NCBI GenBank assembly: GCA_041676645.1
Contig: JBAYRO010000013.1
Span: forward strand, 1-52,071
Source of the DNA: JAMLIN01 sp041676645
Lineage (GTDB): Bacteria; Pseudomonadota; Gammaproteobacteria; Burkholderiales; Burkholderiaceae_E
Direction of reading: 5' to 3'
DNA: 52,071 bases
This document shows positions 51,279-52,071 of this stretch, one piece after another (within the stretch, counting starts at the first letter, position 1; each line of letters starts with the position of its first letter). The notes beneath the pieces are model-generated. The model saw nothing but the letters and a program-made list of their open reading frames with translations. It was not told the DNA's origin and did not search any database. The position numbers and the translations under genes are program-made.

Positions 51279-51911
51279 TCATCTGTTGGAGGGAGCTTCG
51301 GAAAAGAGCAGCCTCACATACCGCTCCAGGTGATCGATGGTGTCGAGCGCGACCGCGCGCTCACCGGTGGCCTTGGCAAGGATGAAGGCGCCCTGCAGGA
51401 CCGCCTGCGTGTGGGCCGCCAGGCTCGCCGCGGTCCAGTCCCGCTTCATCCGACGTGCCTTCATCGCCGCCGCGATGTCGGGCTCGAGCGTGGCCGCATG
51501 CCCGAAGATGCTCGCCGCACAAGCATCGCGAATCGCCGGGTGCGTGTCGAATACCTCCTGGGTCATGGTGCCCACCAGGCAGGTGAATTCGGCCGGATCA
51601 CCTTCGATCAACTCGCGACGAAAGTCGATGTAGGCGAGCACCCGCGCCAGCGGATCGGCGGGCTCGTGGTACGGCGCCACAGCGAAGAGCTCGGAGGTGG
51701 TGCGCGCCCAGTGCTCGGCCGCCGCCACCCCCAGCGCCTCCTTGCTGTCGAAGTGATGGAAGAAGGCGCCCTTGGTGACGCCGGCGGCGCGGCACAGCTC
51801 GTCGACCGTGGTGGCCGTGAAGCCGCGGCGACGGATCTCGTCGCGGGCGGCATCGAGCAGGCGGATGCGGGCATCGCCGCGCTGGGGGTGCTTGAGGGTG
51901 GGTCGGGGCAT
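51279..51911 (-). CDS. TetR-family transcriptional regulator
   Basis: A 210-residue repressor. The N-terminal helix-turn-helix is ARIRLLDAARDEIRRRGFTATTVDELCRAAGVTKGAFFHHFDSKEAL. The C-terminal domain resembles the TetR_C group with FTCLVGTMTQEVFDTHPAIRDAC. It probably represses its own operon with the AHSA1 and VOC genes. ATG 51911 (MPRPTLKHPQ) is the family-like start. The operator/promoter sits directly against it, so the messenger may have almost no leader. The ligand is unknown. Confidence 0.92.
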   Translation of the reverse strand: MPRPTLKHPQRGDARIRLLDAARDEIRRRGFTATTVDELCRAAGVTKGAFFHHFDSKEALGVAAAEHWARTTSELFAVAPYHEPADPLARVLAYIDFRRELIEGDPAEFTCLVGTMTQEVFDTHPAIRDACAASIFGHAATLEPDIAAAMKARRMKRDWTAASLAAHTQAVLQGAFILAKATGERAVALDTIDHLERYVRLLFSEAPSNR

Positions 51912-51917
51912 GGATGT

Positions 51918-51947
51918 ACAATACCAACTGGTCGGTATTGTCGTCAA
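51918..51947 (-). promoter_or_regulatory. tetR operon promoter with overlapping operator
   Basis: On the minus strand, TTGACG (51942-51947) and TATTGT (51918-51923) form -35 and -10 with an 18-base spacer. Between and across them lies CAATACC-N8-GGTATTG (51919-51940), an inverted repeat suited to a TetR dimer. The predicted transcription start falls at about 51911, the first base of the ATG, implying a leaderless messenger. From 51948 to the window end no gene was recognised. Confidence 0.7.
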
Positions 51948-52071
51948 GCAGCCGTTTGCCGATCAATTGCGAACAAAAGCCTCGGCCATCGCAGAGCACT
52001 CGACGCCTCCACGCGGCGAAGCATCACCGCGACTGCGAGACCCTCCGCACCGTTTCCCCGATCACCGTGAA

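Noticed and set aside
51948..52071. Partial gene at the right edge
   Set aside because: Open frames here are shadows of the regulator region and show no start signal or family motif. Nothing supportable is seen in these 124 bases.

Overview
The window is one contiguous, gene-dense, high-GC stretch (GC judged by eye, not computed). Gene content and order suggest a betaproteobacterium, probably Burkholderiales. The pointers are gatCAB divergent from mreBCD-mrdA-rodA, xthA and pyrE nearby, divergent metR/metE, TRAP transporters with a CaiB-type CoA-transferase, and many acyl-CoA enzymes. No phage, plasmid backbone, rRNA or complete insertion sequence was seen.

Layout. 19-5321 (minus) is a four-gene acyl-CoA catabolic operon: two acyl-CoA dehydrogenases, an NDP-forming acyl-CoA synthetase-like protein and a 2,4-dienoyl-CoA-reductase-like SDR. 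An enoyl-CoA hydratase is divergent from it. 6281-8709 is a FadR-type regulator and a divergent amidase. 8784-12723 is an AmpG-like permease, a sugar O-acetyltransferase and a single-chain ABC exporter. 12935-13975 is an orphan Tat-dependent TRAP binding protein, followed by xthA.

14861-25348 (minus) is a self-contained selenocysteine/formate dehydrogenase island. In transcription order it holds a Pro-rich lipoprotein, fdnG (in-frame UGA plus SECIS), fdnH, fdnI, fdhE, selA, selB, tRNA-Sec (selC), a GcvH-like lipoyl carrier and a DsrE-like protein. It reads as the enzyme, its quality control and the Sec decoding apparatus in one run. selD and fdhD are not in the window.

25563-33000 holds pyrE, an unknown exported protein, a CaiB-type CoA-transferase, a complete TRAP transporter (dctPQM) and an acetyl-CoA hydrolase/transferase-like protein. 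32983-42701 is core backbone: gatB, gatA and gatC (with a small lipoprotein gene between gatA and gatB), then divergent mreB-mreC-mreD-mrdA-rodA for rod shape. A CNNM/CorC-family protein follows. 44101-51911 holds a short acyl-CoA-dehydrogenase-like gene, an SGNH hydrolase, a toxin-antitoxin pair, metR/metE, and a TetR-AHSA1-VOC operon.

The most striking non-genic signal is a family of nine long, nearly perfect palindromes sharing the core GGGGTCAGACAC / GTGTCTGACCCC. They sit at gene ends, most often exactly between convergent stop codons. Their arms continue symmetrically into sequence that differs at each site. Several are translated: they supply stop codons and the C-terminal tail MGSDTIN(A/C)VNRV, or start codons. 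Two copies of the same subtype bracket the toxin-antitoxin module.
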